The notes: a model not told the origin generated them from the letters alone. 64,000 bases of DNA from Kitasatospora sp. NA04385 (GCF_013364235.1 NZ_CP054919.1:8336743-8400742), one strand, 5' to 3'; counted from the stretch's first letter, positions 20,412 to 28,942 are shown. A program made the numbers and translations.

Positions 20412-22669
20412 TCTGGGACAACGTGTACATCGGCGGTACGGGGCGGTACCTGCCGCCCCGTACGCCCGCCCCGCAGGCCGTGCCGGACACCGAGACCATG
20501 CGGCGGCTGCTCGCGCTGTCGGACTTCGTGTCGTTCACCAGTTCCGAGGACGTCACCGAGCACGCGATGGCCGTGCACGCGGCGATCGGGGCGCTGCGCG
20601 AGTCCGGTCTGACCGGCGCGGACATCTCCATGGCCGCCTACGCGCAGATGGACCACCAGGACCACATGGCGTCCTCCTGCCACCTGCAGCGCGTCCTGGG
20701 CCTCGGTCACGCCCTGGTCTACGAGGTCGAGGCGACGAGCAACGGCGGCTCGGCCGCGCTGCAGTCGGCCGCCGCGCACCTGGTGGCCGATCCGGCCGCG
20801 ACCGCGACCCTGGTCACGGCCACGGCCCGGTTCCTGCCGCCGCGGTGGGAGCGCTGGCAGCCCAGCATCGGGATCTTCCTGGCCGACGGCGCGGTCGCGG
20901 CCGTGCTCAACCGGGAGGGCGGCCGGGCGCGGCTGGTGGCGACGGCCAACAGTTCCGCGACCCAGATGGAGGTCCTCGCGACCCCGACGATCCCGGACCC
21001 GGCGGGCCACCGCAACCGTACGCCGATCGAGGTCACCGGCCTGGCGCCGTACCTGACGCTGATGAGCGGGGCGCTGGTCGGTGCGGTCGAGCAGGCGGCC
21101 AAGGAGGGCGGTGTCGCCGTCGGCGACATCACCAGGTTCGTCGTGACCGGCCTGGGCCTGGCGCAGTTGGAGGTCGTCGTGCTGGAGCCGCTCGGTATCG
21201 ACCTGGGCCGCACCACCTGGCCGATGCTGCGCGAACTCGGCCACGTCGGGCCGTGCGACCAACTGCTGGGCATCGACCACCTGCTGCACGACGAGAGCCT
21301 GAAGCCGGGCGACACGATCATGTCGATCGGCCTCGGCATGGGCTCGCGGTTCACCGCGGCCCTGCTGGAGGTCACCGAGCCGCCCACGCCCCGTACCGCC
21401 ACCGCCGTCTCCGCTTCCGCCGAGTCGGTGCGTGTGCAGGCCCCGCCGGCCGGCGCGTACGTCATCGACGCCTTGGGGCGTGACATCTTCGGTGAGGCCG
21501 CCGCCCTGCGCGGGCGGGGCCCGGCCACCCGCGTCGAGCTGCCCGGCGGCGTGCCGGCCTGGGCCGTCACCGGGCACGACCTGGCGAAGAAGCTGCTGCT
21601 GGACCCGAAGGTGTCGAAGGATCCGAACAAGCACTGGCCGATGTGGCGCGAGGGCGACGTCCCGCCGGACTGGCCGCTGATCATGTGGGTCGCGATGCAG
21701 AACATGTTCACCGCCTACGGGGCCGACCACACCCGGCTGCGCAGCCTGGTGGCCAAGGCGTTCACCCCGCGCCGGATCGAGGCGATGCGGCCGCGCATCG
21801 AGGAGATCACGGCCGCCCTGATCGCCGACCTGGCCGCGGTGCCGCCGGGGGAGCCGGTGGATCTGCGTGCGCGGTTCGCGTTTCCGTTGCCGGTCCGGGT
21901 GATCACCGAGTTGTTCGGGGTGAGTGCGGGGACGGGTGCGGACTTGCGGCGGCTGGTGGATGCGGTGTTCAGTCTGGACGCGGACCCGGCGGGGGTGCAG
22001 GCCGCTTCCGGGGAGTTGTACCTGCTGCTCAAGGAACTCGTGGCCGCCAAGCGGCGTGATCCCGGTGACGACATGACCAGTGACCTGATCGCGGCGCGGG
22101 AGGCGGACGGTACCCGGCTGTCCGAGCGGGAACTGCTGGACACCCTGTTGCTGACGATCTCCGCCGGTTTCGAGACGACCGTCAACCTGCTCGACCACGC
22201 CGTCCTCGCGCTGGCCACCCATCCTTCCCAGCTCGCCCTGGTCCGCTCCGGGGCCGGCACGTGGGAGGACGTGGTGGAGGAGACTTTGCGCTGGCAGGCA
22301 CCGGTGCCGAACCTGCCGCTGCGGTACGCCGTGGAGGACGTCCTCGTGGACGGTGTGCGGATCCGCAAGGGCGAGGCGATCCTGCTGTCCTTCGGCGCGG
22401 TGGGCCGGGACGCGGCGCGGCACGGGGCCGACGCGGAGGACTTCCGGGTGACCCGGCCCTCGCGGGCCGACCACCTCGCCTTCGGGCACGGCGTGCACTT
22501 CTGCCTGGGCAGCCCGCTGGCGAAGCTGGAGGCGGTGACGGCGCTGTCCGCGCTGTTCTCCCGCTTCCCCGGGCTGCGGCTGGCCGTCCCGCCGTCCGCG
22601 CTCGAACCGCTGGGCTCGTTCTTCACCAACGGCCACAAGAGCCTGCCGGTCGTCCTGGAGGAGAGCTGA
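20408..22669 (+). CDS. KAS III-like acyltransferase fused to cytochrome P450
   Basis: 753 residues in one uninterrupted frame; ATG at 20408 inside the PKS stop (ATGA), with AGGGGAAAGGA upstream. Residues 1-325 have the FabH/KAS III fold pattern (N-terminal GTGRYLPP, C-terminal GLGMGSRFTAALLEV). The residue aligning with the FabH Cys is Ser111 (EATSNGG). The HQAN His is missing, and the Asn motif is replaced by GHVGPCD (His279, Asp284). This Ser/His/Asp set recalls DpsC-type propionyl starter enzymes and CerJ-like acyltransferases rather than a condensing FabH. A linker of about 20 residues leads to a complete P450 (about 345-753): I-helix AGFET at 586-590, ExxR at 625-628, heme loop FGHGVHFCLG with Cys699. 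I infer tailoring of the polyketide: acyl transfer or hydrolysis by the first half, hydroxylation or epoxidation by the second. The two activities are normally separate proteins. The substrate cannot be read from sequence. Confidence 0.93.
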   Translation: MIWDNVYIGGTGRYLPPRTPAPQAVPDTETMRRLLALSDFVSFTSSEDVTEHAMAVHAAIGALRESGLTGADISMAAYAQMDHQDHMASSCHLQRVLGLGHALVYEVEATSNGGSAALQSAAAHLVADPAATATLVTATARFLPPRWERWQPSIGIFLADGAVAAVLNREGGRARLVATANSSATQMEVLATPTIPDPAGHRNRTPIEVTGLAPYLTLMSGALVGAVEQAAKEGGVAVGDITRFVVTGLGLAQLEVVVLEPLGIDLGRTTWPMLRELGHVGPCDQLLGIDHLLHDESLKPGDTIMSIGLGMGSRFTAALLEVTEPPTPRTATAVSASAESVRVQAPPAGAYVIDALGRDIFGEAAALRGRGPATRVELPGGVPAWAVTGHDLAKKLLLDPKVSKDPNKHWPMWREGDVPPDWPLIMWVAMQNMFTAYGADHTRLRSLVAKAFTPRRIEAMRPRIEEITAALIADLAAVPPGEPVDLRARFAFPLPVRVITELFGVSAGTGADLRRLVDAVFSLDADPAGVQAASGELYLLLKELVAAKRRDPGDDMTSDLIAAREADGTRLSERELLDTLLLTISAGFETTVNLLDHAVLALATHPSQLALVRSGAGTWEDVVEETLRWQAPVPNLPLRYAVEDVLVDGVRIRKGEAILLSFGAVGRDAARHGADAEDFRVTRPSRADHLAFGHGVHFCLGSPLAKLEAVTALSALFSRFPGLRLAVPPSALEPLGSFFTNGHKSLPVVLEES

Positions 22670-23832
22670 TGGCCCATTTCGCCTTCGTGAGCGCGCCCGC
22701 GTCCGGGCACGTGAACCCGACTCTGCCGCTGGTGGAGGAACTGGTCCGGCGCGGCCACCGCGTCAGCTACGCCACCGGGCCGGCCACCGTGGAGGACGCC
22801 GTCGCCGCGGGGGCGTCGCCGGTGGTCCTGCCCTCGCAGTTGCCGCCCGGCCTGGCGGCGCGGGGAGGGTTCACGGCGGAGCAGCTCGCCGTGACGATGG
22901 AGTACTACCTGGACGACGCGCGGGCCTGTTTCCCCGTCCTGGCCGAACACTTCGCGGCCGATTTGCCGCAGGTGGTGTGCTACGACTCGGTGACTTTCAC
23001 CGGGAGGATGCTGGCGGGCCTGCTCGGGGTGCGGGAGGTCTCCTTGGTGCCGACCTTCGCGGAGAACGAGTCCTTCTCGGCGGCGCAGGTGTATTTGCCG
23101 GCCGATTTCGACCACACCCACCCCCGGCTGCTGGCCGCGGTCCAGGACATGGGGAAGTTCACGCAGGACCACGGCTTCCTGGACGGCCCGAACCTGATGT
23201 TCGGCCACGTGCCCCCGACGAGCGTGGTGTTCGTCCCCCGGGAGTTCCAGCCGGCGGGGGACACCTTCGACGAGCGCTTCCACTTCGTCGGGCCTTCGCT
23301 GAGCAGCCGGCAGATCTCGGGGCGGTGGAGCCCCCGCTCGCCGGGCCCGGTGCTGCTGATCTCGCTGGGAACCGTCTTCAACGACCGGCCCGAGTTCTAC
23401 CGGGCCTGCATCGAGGCGTTCGGCGACAGCGACTGGCAGGTCGTCATGGCCGTGGGCGGCCTGGACCGGCACGCGCTGGGCCCGGTCCCGGCCAACGTCG
23501 AAGTGCACGCGCAGGTGCCGCAGGTCGCGGTGCTGCGGCACGCCGAGGTGTTCCTGAGCCACGCCGGGATGAACTCGGCCATGGAGTCCCTCTACCACGG
23601 GGTGCCCATCGTGGCCCTGCCGCAGATCCCGGAACAGCAGGCGATCGCCCGCCGTGCCCAGGACCTGCAGGTCGCCACGACACTCACCGACCCCACCGTC
23701 CAGGACCTGCGCGACGCGGTCCGCACGGCCCGCTCCTACCGCCCCCGGGCGGCAGCCCTGAGCCGGATCGTCCGCGCAGCGGGCGGCGCCTCGAGGGCGG
23801 CGGACGTCCTGGAGGAACTACTGCCCCACTGA
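22669..23832 (+). CDS. Macrolide-type glycosyltransferase (GT1, OleD/MGT family)
   Basis: 387 residues; the ATG shares one base with the P450 stop, and GGAGGAG lies just upstream. The N-terminal part starts AFVSAPASGHVNP with His14 in the position of the catalytic His of OleD-like enzymes. The C-terminal donor-binding motif includes SHAGMNSAMESLYHGVP (about 297-313) followed by PEQQ (321-324). The length is normal for the family. No signal peptide, so cytoplasmic. It probably transfers a nucleotide-activated sugar onto the polyketide, as tailoring or as self-protection by inactivating glycosylation; the family does both. No deoxysugar biosynthesis genes are in the window, which favours a common sugar such as UDP-glucose or donor genes elsewhere. 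It is the last gene of the co-directional PKS operon. Confidence 0.95.
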   Translation: MAHFAFVSAPASGHVNPTLPLVEELVRRGHRVSYATGPATVEDAVAAGASPVVLPSQLPPGLAARGGFTAEQLAVTMEYYLDDARACFPVLAEHFAADLPQVVCYDSVTFTGRMLAGLLGVREVSLVPTFAENESFSAAQVYLPADFDHTHPRLLAAVQDMGKFTQDHGFLDGPNLMFGHVPPTSVVFVPREFQPAGDTFDERFHFVGPSLSSRQISGRWSPRSPGPVLLISLGTVFNDRPEFYRACIEAFGDSDWQVVMAVGGLDRHALGPVPANVEVHAQVPQVAVLRHAEVFLSHAGMNSAMESLYHGVPIVALPQIPEQQAIARRAQDLQVATTLTDPTVQDLRDAVRTARSYRPRAAALSRIVRAAGGASRAADVLEELLPH

Positions 23833-24415
23833 CCCCCACCCCCGCCGGGACGGCCCGCCCCCGCCCCGGCGGGGTCCGGCCCCGCGCACGCTCTCCTGCA
23901 CCGAGCCGCTCCGGCGCGAAGCGGCCCGGGGAGGAGTTGCTGCCCCGGTGGCGACCGGACCCCGCCGGGGCGGCCCGCCCCCGCCCCGGCCCGCCGAGGT
24001 CCGGCCCCTGCACCGGGCCGCCCCGGTGCGAAGCGGTCCGCCACCGCTCCCGCTCGGCGGGGTCCGCCCCCGTCCCCGCTCGGCGGGGTCCGCCCCCGTC
24101 CCCGCCCTTCTGCGGCGGCTCCTGTGCGGGGCCGCTCCGGCGCGAAGCGGCTCGGGTCGGGTTCGTGGGGAAGTCCGTCTGTCGGTGGCCTGTTGCGGCC
24201 GGGCACGCCTTCGTGGTCGATGCCGTCCGGGCCGTGCTGGCCCCGTTCTGCGCCGAGCTGGCCGTCCCGGAGCGGCCGACCCTGCTGCGCACCGCCGCGA
24301 TGTGGCACTTGTCCTCCACCGTCACCGGCGTGCTGCGCGAACTCTCCACCAGCGCACTGGAGTTGGCACTCGCTCTGCACCCGACCCCGGCCGTCTGCGG
24401 CACCCCGACCGCGCA
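23833..24415. repeat. GC-rich intergenic tract with repeated palindrome-like units
   Basis: No convincing intact gene. A 20-base unit of the form GCCGCyCCGGyGCGAAGCGG occurs at 23905-23924, 24017-24036 and 24131-24150. A 26-base unit is repeated in direct tandem at 24049-24074 and 24075-24100. The long frames through here are low-complexity Pro/Arg/Gly/Ala translations. One frame at 24190-24400 gives a more protein-like stretch but has no start and runs into the next remnant. The tract marks the boundary between the biosynthetic operon and the accessory region. Confidence 0.6.
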
Positions 24416-24771
24416 GGCCCGGACGCCCGGGAGGAGCGGCAGGACCAGGTCCGCCTGCGTGACCAGGTCCAGGACCGCATCAACGCCGCGCTCACCGCCG
24501 CCCGCGAGGCCAGCGATCGGGGTGCCCATACGCTCGGACGCCTCAGCGCCGGCGTCCTCACCCAGATCCGAGTGGACGGAGCCGCGAGCGAGACGGCGAA
24601 GGACGTCCAGGACGTCGCCGAGAACCTGGGCCTCGCCGCCCCCTGCATCCCGGAAAACAAAGACACCGAGCAGAGCGCCGAGTGGTGGAAGTCCCTGACG
24701 CCCGAGCAGTAGCAGAGCTACATCGCCCTGCACCCCGAGGAGATCGGCCGCCTCGACGGCCTGCCCGCGCC
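24416..24771 (+). pseudogene. Fragment of a DUF1023-type alpha/beta hydrolase (paralog of the gene at 39668)
   Basis: The translation runs colinearly with the middle of the intact protein encoded at 39668-41308 (from DAREER through AEWWKSLTPEQ and QSYIALHPEEIGRLDGLP) with about 80% identity by eye. The frame is broken by TAG at 24710-24712, where the intact copy has CAG (Gln). Neither the WXG-like N-terminal region nor the GHSYG catalytic part is present, so this is an internal fragment only. Similarity stops abruptly near 24771, where an unrelated integrase-like tail begins, so the junction is a recombination scar. The immunity gene just downstream may once have belonged with this locus. Confidence 0.8.
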
Positions 24772-24774
24772 GCC

Positions 24775-24984
24775 GCGCTGGTCCAGCTCGCCCAGGACAT
24801 GCCGCCAGCGGCCCTCGTGCCGCTGCTGGGCCTGCACATCACCATCGCCGTCAAGTGACGCGGGCGTGCGGCCACCGACTGGACCGCCTACTTGAAGGCC
24901 CGCACCACAGCCCAGGAACGCAAGCGCGACATGCCCGCGCCTCCGCCGGTCAGCCCCGCTGACGGTCTGCCGACCATCGGGTAA
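24775..24984 (+). pseudogene. C-terminal remnant of an integrase/recombinase-like protein
   Basis: The frame reads LAQDMPPAALVPLLGLHITIAVK, then TGA (24856-24858), then RGRAATDWTAYLKAR, ending at TAA 24982-24984. The pattern of a predicted helix-turn-helix followed by W..Y resembles the end of Streptomyces tyrosine-recombinase-like proteins, in which a Trp stands where the TGA is. That suggests a Trp to stop change. There is no start codon or catalytic part. The family assignment is from memory of the motif and is tentative. Confidence 0.45.
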
Positions 24985-25094
24985 CGGACCGACACCGGCT
25001 CGCAATTCGGGCCGTGAGGCGCAGTCGGTGGTGACCCGCCGGCGGGTCACCACCGATCGTAGCCCGACTCGGAAGAAACGGCCTGCCGCATTTC

Positions 25095-25628
25095 CTACCA
25101 AGGGCTTTCGACTGTGTCGTCGGGATATTCTCGGTCGCTGCGCATTCCGTTCGCATTGCCCGTGATCCAGGTGATGGACTCGGGGCGGTCGCCGTTGTCG
25201 GCCCTGCAGAATTCCTCCACGGCGGCGCGAATTCGGTCGAGCGGGAATGTGCTTGCGCGGTCGTGGTAATGGGGGTAGTAGGATTCCGATACCACGCGGG
25301 GGTCGGAGTCGGGAGGTTCGGGATTGTCGGACACCCAGACGTGGTCGTAGACTCCGCCTTTCTTGGGATTCCTGCCGGTTACGAACCATGCCAGCCCGCC
25401 GTAGCCCGTCGACCGGTTCACCGCAACAACGAGGCAGTTGTCGGGAGGGCATCTTTCCCAATGGGGGTCATCGGTGATCGAGAGTTCGAAAACTTCTCTC
25501 GGTGGGCATGAGTCATCGGTCGCCTGGCCGGGATCCTCGGCCTCGAATATCTGGGACGCGAGCAGAAGTTTTTCCTGGAGGCTTTCGGCATGCCTTCGGG
25601 AGCCTTTATGGATAATGCTGAGAATCAT
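25095..25628 (-). CDS. Imm1-family immunity protein
   Basis: 177 residues from the ATG at 25628 (MILSIIHKGS); an in-frame start 39 bases further upstream is possible but leaves a poor N-terminus. The conserved Imm1 features are visible: a central segment WFVTGRN, an acidic Asp/Glu/Pro-rich stretch (NPEPPDSDP), and a C-terminal WITGNANG. Imm1 proteins neutralise nuclease or other toxins of polymorphic or type VII-exported systems. No intact cognate toxin is adjacent; the neighbouring DUF1023 fragment is the only toxin-locus-like relic. The codon usage is less GC-biased at third positions than its neighbours, a sign of transfer. Presumed cytoplasmic. Confidence 0.8.
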   Translation of the reverse strand: MILSIIHKGSRRHAESLQEKLLLASQIFEAEDPGQATDDSCPPREVFELSITDDPHWERCPPDNCLVVAVNRSTGYGGLAWFVTGRNPKKGGVYDHVWVSDNPEPPDSDPRVVSESYYPHYHDRASTFPLDRIRAAVEEFCRADNGDRPESITWITGNANGMRSDREYPDDTVESPW

Positions 25629-25698
25629 TACTGGACCTGTCGATCTCATCGGTTCCGGGGGCTGCACCCCTGAACGGCTCGGACTCGTGGGCAGGAAA

Positions 25699-25736
25699 GG
25701 CGGGTGGCCCGCATTGCACAGCGCGGGCCACCCGCC
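25699..25736 (-). terminator. Strong hairpin terminator between the HEAT and Imm1 genes
   Basis: A perfect 14-bp stem (25699-25712 with 25723-25736) and a 10-base loop. Read on the minus strand it is followed by CTTTCCTG, so it probably ends transcription from the HEAT-repeat gene at 25837 before the Imm1 gene. Confidence 0.7.
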
Positions 25737-25836
25737 TCCGATGGATGGCCATCCGCTGGTTCACAGGCGGGCTCGACGGCAGTTGAGACGGCTTCGGCGG
25801 GAAGAAGGTTGTCGGGGGAGGGGTTGTGCGGCTTCT

Positions 25837-26838
25837 TCAGCCAAGGCTGCTGGTGAAGTGGGGGTGTTTCTCGGGGTTGTACATCTGGTCGAGGCATTTG
25901 CGCAGTCCGTTGCCTTCGTCGTCGACACGGATCATCCACGGGGTCGGGCCGAGGAGGGCGGCCAGGTCTCCGGTAGCCGAAATGTCCAGCAAGGCGCGCA
26001 GGTCGCCGGGGACGGGGCCGTCGGTGAGGCAGAGCCAGGACAGGGCCGCGCATACCCTGACCTCGATGGGACGGAAGGGGTCCTGCCACCAGGCGCGCAT
26101 CTGCTCAATGGTGGCGGCATGGCGCTCTTCCCAGGCGAGTTGGCCGATCGCCAGGACGAGGCAGGCGCGCACCGCGGGATCGTCCTCAGCCCGCAGGCGG
26201 ACGTGCAGGGATCGTACGAGCGTCTCGCACGGGCCCGCGGCCGCGGCCAGGGCGTGGGCGGCGTTCTGGCGGACCTCCGGGTCGGGATCGCCGAGCAGCG
26301 GCAGCAGCAGGCCGGCGTCCGCGGCCAGGGCCTGACGGGCGGCCTGCACCGACCAGGTCCCCAGGTAGCCGGAGGCCTCGAAGACCAGCTGGTCGTCGGC
26401 GCGCGCCGCGCGGAGCAGGCCGGTGCGGCTGCCGTCGCCGAAGTGCTGACGGCGGGCCAAGCCGGCGAGGCCCGCCAGGATCTCGGCGCGGTGGTCGGAG
26501 CGCATGAGGGCGATGCGGATCAGGAACGGAACGGCCAGCGCGCCGGCCGCGCAACCGGTATCGCTGTGCAGCAGACTGCTCCACAACCGGTGGAATGCCA
26601 TGTGCACACTGCGCTCGTCGCCGGTACGGACCTGCTCCAGTGCGGCGGGGACGTCGGTGCCGGGCCCGTAGGAGTGGTGGAAGCGGTCCCAGGGCGCGGC
26701 GCCGTAGTCGAAGCCGTCCTTCGCCGCAGCTGGCATCGGGGCGACGACGAAACGCACATCCTCCACGGTCCCGGCGTGGAAAGCCCTGCCGCCCTCATCC
26801 CAGCGAGCGGGAACACCCGGACCGCCCTGCCGGCTCAT
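25837..26838 (-). CDS. HEAT-repeat protein, copy 1
   Basis: 333 residues; ATG at 26838 overlaps the stop of a 19-codon upstream frame (ATGA). The central part is helical HEAT-like repeats (for example LLPLLGDPDPEVRQNAAHALAAA) with a following PFRPIEVRVCAALSWLCLTDGPVPGDLRALL segment. It is a paralog of the gene at 44911, sharing the W.RF/W.RFH core, LAVPFLIR and the LP.....DP.PEVR repeat. No enzyme motif, signal peptide or membrane segment. HEAT proteins act as binding scaffolds. In actinomycetes such genes are often scattered in polymorphic-toxin immunity arrays, which fits the Imm1 neighbour, but this is inference. Confidence 0.75.
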   Translation of the reverse strand: MSRQGGPGVPARWDEGGRAFHAGTVEDVRFVVAPMPAAAKDGFDYGAAPWDRFHHSYGPGTDVPAALEQVRTGDERSVHMAFHRLWSSLLHSDTGCAAGALAVPFLIRIALMRSDHRAEILAGLAGLARRQHFGDGSRTGLLRAARADDQLVFEASGYLGTWSVQAARQALAADAGLLLPLLGDPDPEVRQNAAHALAAAAGPCETLVRSLHVRLRAEDDPAVRACLVLAIGQLAWEERHAATIEQMRAWWQDPFRPIEVRVCAALSWLCLTDGPVPGDLRALLDISATGDLAALLGPTPWMIRVDDEGNGLRKCLDQMYNPEKHPHFTSSLG

Positions 26839-26894
26839 CGTTCCTTCTTCCCGGAGCCGGTCCGGTACCGCTGCTCAAGATCGTCAATGTCCAT
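26835..26894 (-). CDS. Short coupled upstream peptide (19 aa)
   Basis: MDIDDLEQRYRTGSGKKER followed by TGA that overlaps the ATG of the HEAT gene by four bases. The coupling geometry suggests a leader peptide or the surviving end of an upstream partner. The sequence is short, so chance cannot be excluded. Confidence 0.35.
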   Translation of the reverse strand: MDIDDLEQRYRTGSGKKER

Positions 26895-27473
26895 GGCAGC
26901 GCACCGTAGCGCCCGCCTCCGACACCGGTTGGTGCGGGAAGCCCCGAGGGAATACGGCATGGCGGGAATGATGCTCCCCGCCAGTCGGCGCCTCGCCACG
27001 CCGGTGCGGCGGGGGCCCGGTCTGAGGGGGGAGTCGGCCGGGCCCTTCGTCCGCCGCACCGCGCGGATGCCCCCGGAGCGCGCCTTCACGCTTTTCCCGG
27101 CTCGGCTGCCCTCGGCCGGGAGCCGGTGTCGGGGAGTGCGGCCGGCGCGACACCGCCCGCTCGAAAGGCAGCGGGCCGTTTCGCTGCCGTCCCGGCCCGA
27201 TCCTCGCCGGCCTGCTCCGCGCGCAGCATCCCGTCGTGTCCGGTTGAGGTGGATCTCGGAGGCTTTGGGGGTGCCCGAACGGTACGTCACATGCCTTGGC
27301 AGTACCGGGTGGTTGGTGTGCTGTCGGCTGTTACGCGGCGGTGACGGGTCGTGCACGGGTGTGGGATGTCCGCTCGACATGATTCTCCTGCAGCATCCGA
27401 CGGGCCCACCGGCCCGAACCGACAAGGACGCGCACCCAGCCGCTCACCCATCTGCTTCCGAAGGACCAGTCCG
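26895..27473. other. Intergenic, no supported gene
   Basis: About 580 bases between divergent genes. The frames here are short and show no family resemblance. It must carry the promoters for the HEAT gene (minus) and for the secreted protein (plus), but I see no clear -10/-35 pair. Confidence 0.4.
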
Positions 27474-28292
27474 ATGTCCGTCCGCACCCGCCTGGCCCGT
27501 CTCGCCTCCATCGCTGCCGCCGCCGTCGTCCTCGGCGTTACCGTCCCCGTCCTGACCGGCGCCTCCAGTGCCTGGGCGTGCGGCGACGAGCCGACCGCCG
27601 CGGCCGCGGTGAGCACTCCGACCGCGGACGTTCCCGCTGCGGAGACCGTCGACGAGCTGCAGAACGCGACGGTCGGCCTGCTTCCGGTGCCGGAGAAGGA
27701 GATCACCGCGGGCGGTGCGCCGGTCGAGTTCGGCGTGGAGATCTACAACGCGGGGCCCGGAACGGCCAAGGGAGTCCTCCCCTTCCCCACCTTCTACAAC
27801 GAGGCCAGCAGCGATGGCATCCACGGAGCTCTGAAGCCGCAGGACCTGGTCCTCGAGGTGACCGACGGGGGTCGGTGGAAGACTCTCCCGCTCAAGCCGG
27901 GCTGCGACCTGGTGCTGCGCGCCGACACCGCCTTCCTGGCCAAGGACGTCGAGGCCGGCCGCGCCACCCGGTTCCTGTTCCGGCTCACCGTCACCGCCCA
28001 CTCCGACGCCTCGCAGTCCCAGGTCGACATCCGCGTCGGCATGAAGAGCCTCTCCGGCGGCGTCAAGCCCGACCACGACGCGCACCTGGTCCTGCCGATC
28101 GTCCACCCGGCCGCGCCCACCACCAAGGCCCCGACCAAGACCCCCACCACCCCGGCAGCCACACGCCCGCCTCTGCGCGGCCATCGCCGACCGGATCACC
28201 TTCCGCTGCACGCTGATCCAGACCGGCACCGAGTCCTACCGTTACCAGGCCACTCAGGAATCCCTCTTCCCCGCCCCGAACTGACTACCTGA
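27474..28292 (+). CDS. Secreted protein of unknown function, C-terminus replaced
   Basis: 272 residues from ATG 27474. Clear Sec signal peptide: two Arg near the N-terminus, a hydrophobic core (IAAAAVVLGVTVPVL) and an Ala-x-Ala-like cleavage region before Cys-Gly-Asp. The mature part (about 40-220) is beta-rich and resembles an Ig-like/DUF11-type cell-surface domain (EFGVEIYNAGPGTAKGVL, RFLFRLTVTAHSDASQSQ). A Thr/Pro/Lys linker (TTKAPTKTPTTPAAT) follows. After that the frame turns into an Arg/Pro/His-rich tail, while another frame in the same DNA carries a more protein-like ending (see 28171). The true C-terminus was therefore probably lost by a frameshift or fusion near 28160. Function not known. 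Confidence 0.7.
   Translation: MSVRTRLARLASIAAAAVVLGVTVPVLTGASSAWACGDEPTAAAAVSTPTADVPAAETVDELQNATVGLLPVPEKEITAGGAPVEFGVEIYNAGPGTAKGVLPFPTFYNEASSDGIHGALKPQDLVLEVTDGGRWKTLPLKPGCDLVLRADTAFLAKDVEAGRATRFLFRLTVTAHSDASQSQVDIRVGMKSLSGGVKPDHDAHLVLPIVHPAAPTTKAPTKTPTTPAATRPPLRGHRRPDHLPLHADPDRHRVLPLPGHSGIPLPRPELTT
28171..28284 (+). pseudogene. Out-of-frame protein tail overlapping the end of the secreted protein
   Basis: Reading from 28171 gives LCAAIADRITFRCTLIQ...SYRYQATQ, ending at TGA 28282-28284. Its beta-strand pattern with a Cys is reminiscent of small exported DUF4333-like domains. It has no start and overlaps the tail of the 27474 gene in another frame. Most likely it is the original continuation of that protein displaced by an indel, or a fused remnant. 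Confidence 0.45.
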
Positions 28293-28377
28293 CGCCGTCG
28301 GGATCTTGATGGTCGTGCGTTCGGGTGGACGGCAGACCTTGCGCAGCACGTGAGCGTCCGCGGCTGTCATAGACTCC

Positions 28378-28942
28378 GTGATCATGTTCAGGGGCTGGTG
28401 GCATGTCGTGCCGGATGAAGAGCGGCAGCAGTGGCTGTTGGAACCGTTCGTGGGTGTTGGGCCACTGCGCTTCGGTATGAGCCCCGGTGAGGTGGCGGAC
28501 GCCATGAGCGGCCTCACTGCCGAGGTCGAGCGACACACCCGTCGGCGCGAGGTAGACGCGAACGTCTACACAGTCGTGGAAGGCAAGTACCCGGAGTTCG
28601 GCCTGCACCTCTACTACCGGGTACTACCGGGATGAACAGCTCGCGGGCATTGCGGTCGACGCTCTGTGCGGACCGCAGGTCTCCGCGGACGGTGCGGCAC
28701 TTGTCGGCCGGGTGCCCTCCGTGCTGGAGCAGTGGATGCTGGATCGAGCCGAGGCCCGCTCACCCGAGGACGAGCTCTCCTACATGAGCGCGGGCGTTCC
28801 CGGCTCGGAGTCCCTGGGCGTGGTGATCAACGTGCAACGGGAAGGTGACCGCCTCCTCACCCGGCCGGTGTTCTTCCCCACCGAGGCGCTCGACGACCTC
28901 CCCCACTGGCTGCCGAGGGACACCTGGGAGATCCACGACTGA
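28378..28942 (+). pseudogene. Unknown protein disrupted by a 10-bp tandem duplication
   Basis: Frame 1 runs from GTG 28378 (or ATG 28384) to a stop just after 28632, ending ...HLYYRVLPG. A different frame continues as ...DEQLAGIAVDALCGPQ to TGA 28942, ending HWLPRDTWEIHD. The break is explained exactly by a direct repeat TACTACCGGG at 28612-28621 and 28622-28631: removing one copy restores LYYRDEQLAG and a single frame of about 185 residues. I do not recognise the family. It has no signal peptide and ends in an acidic, Trp-containing tail of the kind seen in small immunity proteins. It is either a recent inactivating slippage event or a sequencing/assembly artefact. Confidence 0.75.

Noticed and set aside
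20366..22636. Long antisense frame opposite the KAS III-P450 gene
   Set aside because: Same shadow effect; composition is Arg/Gly/Gln-rich and no motif is seen.
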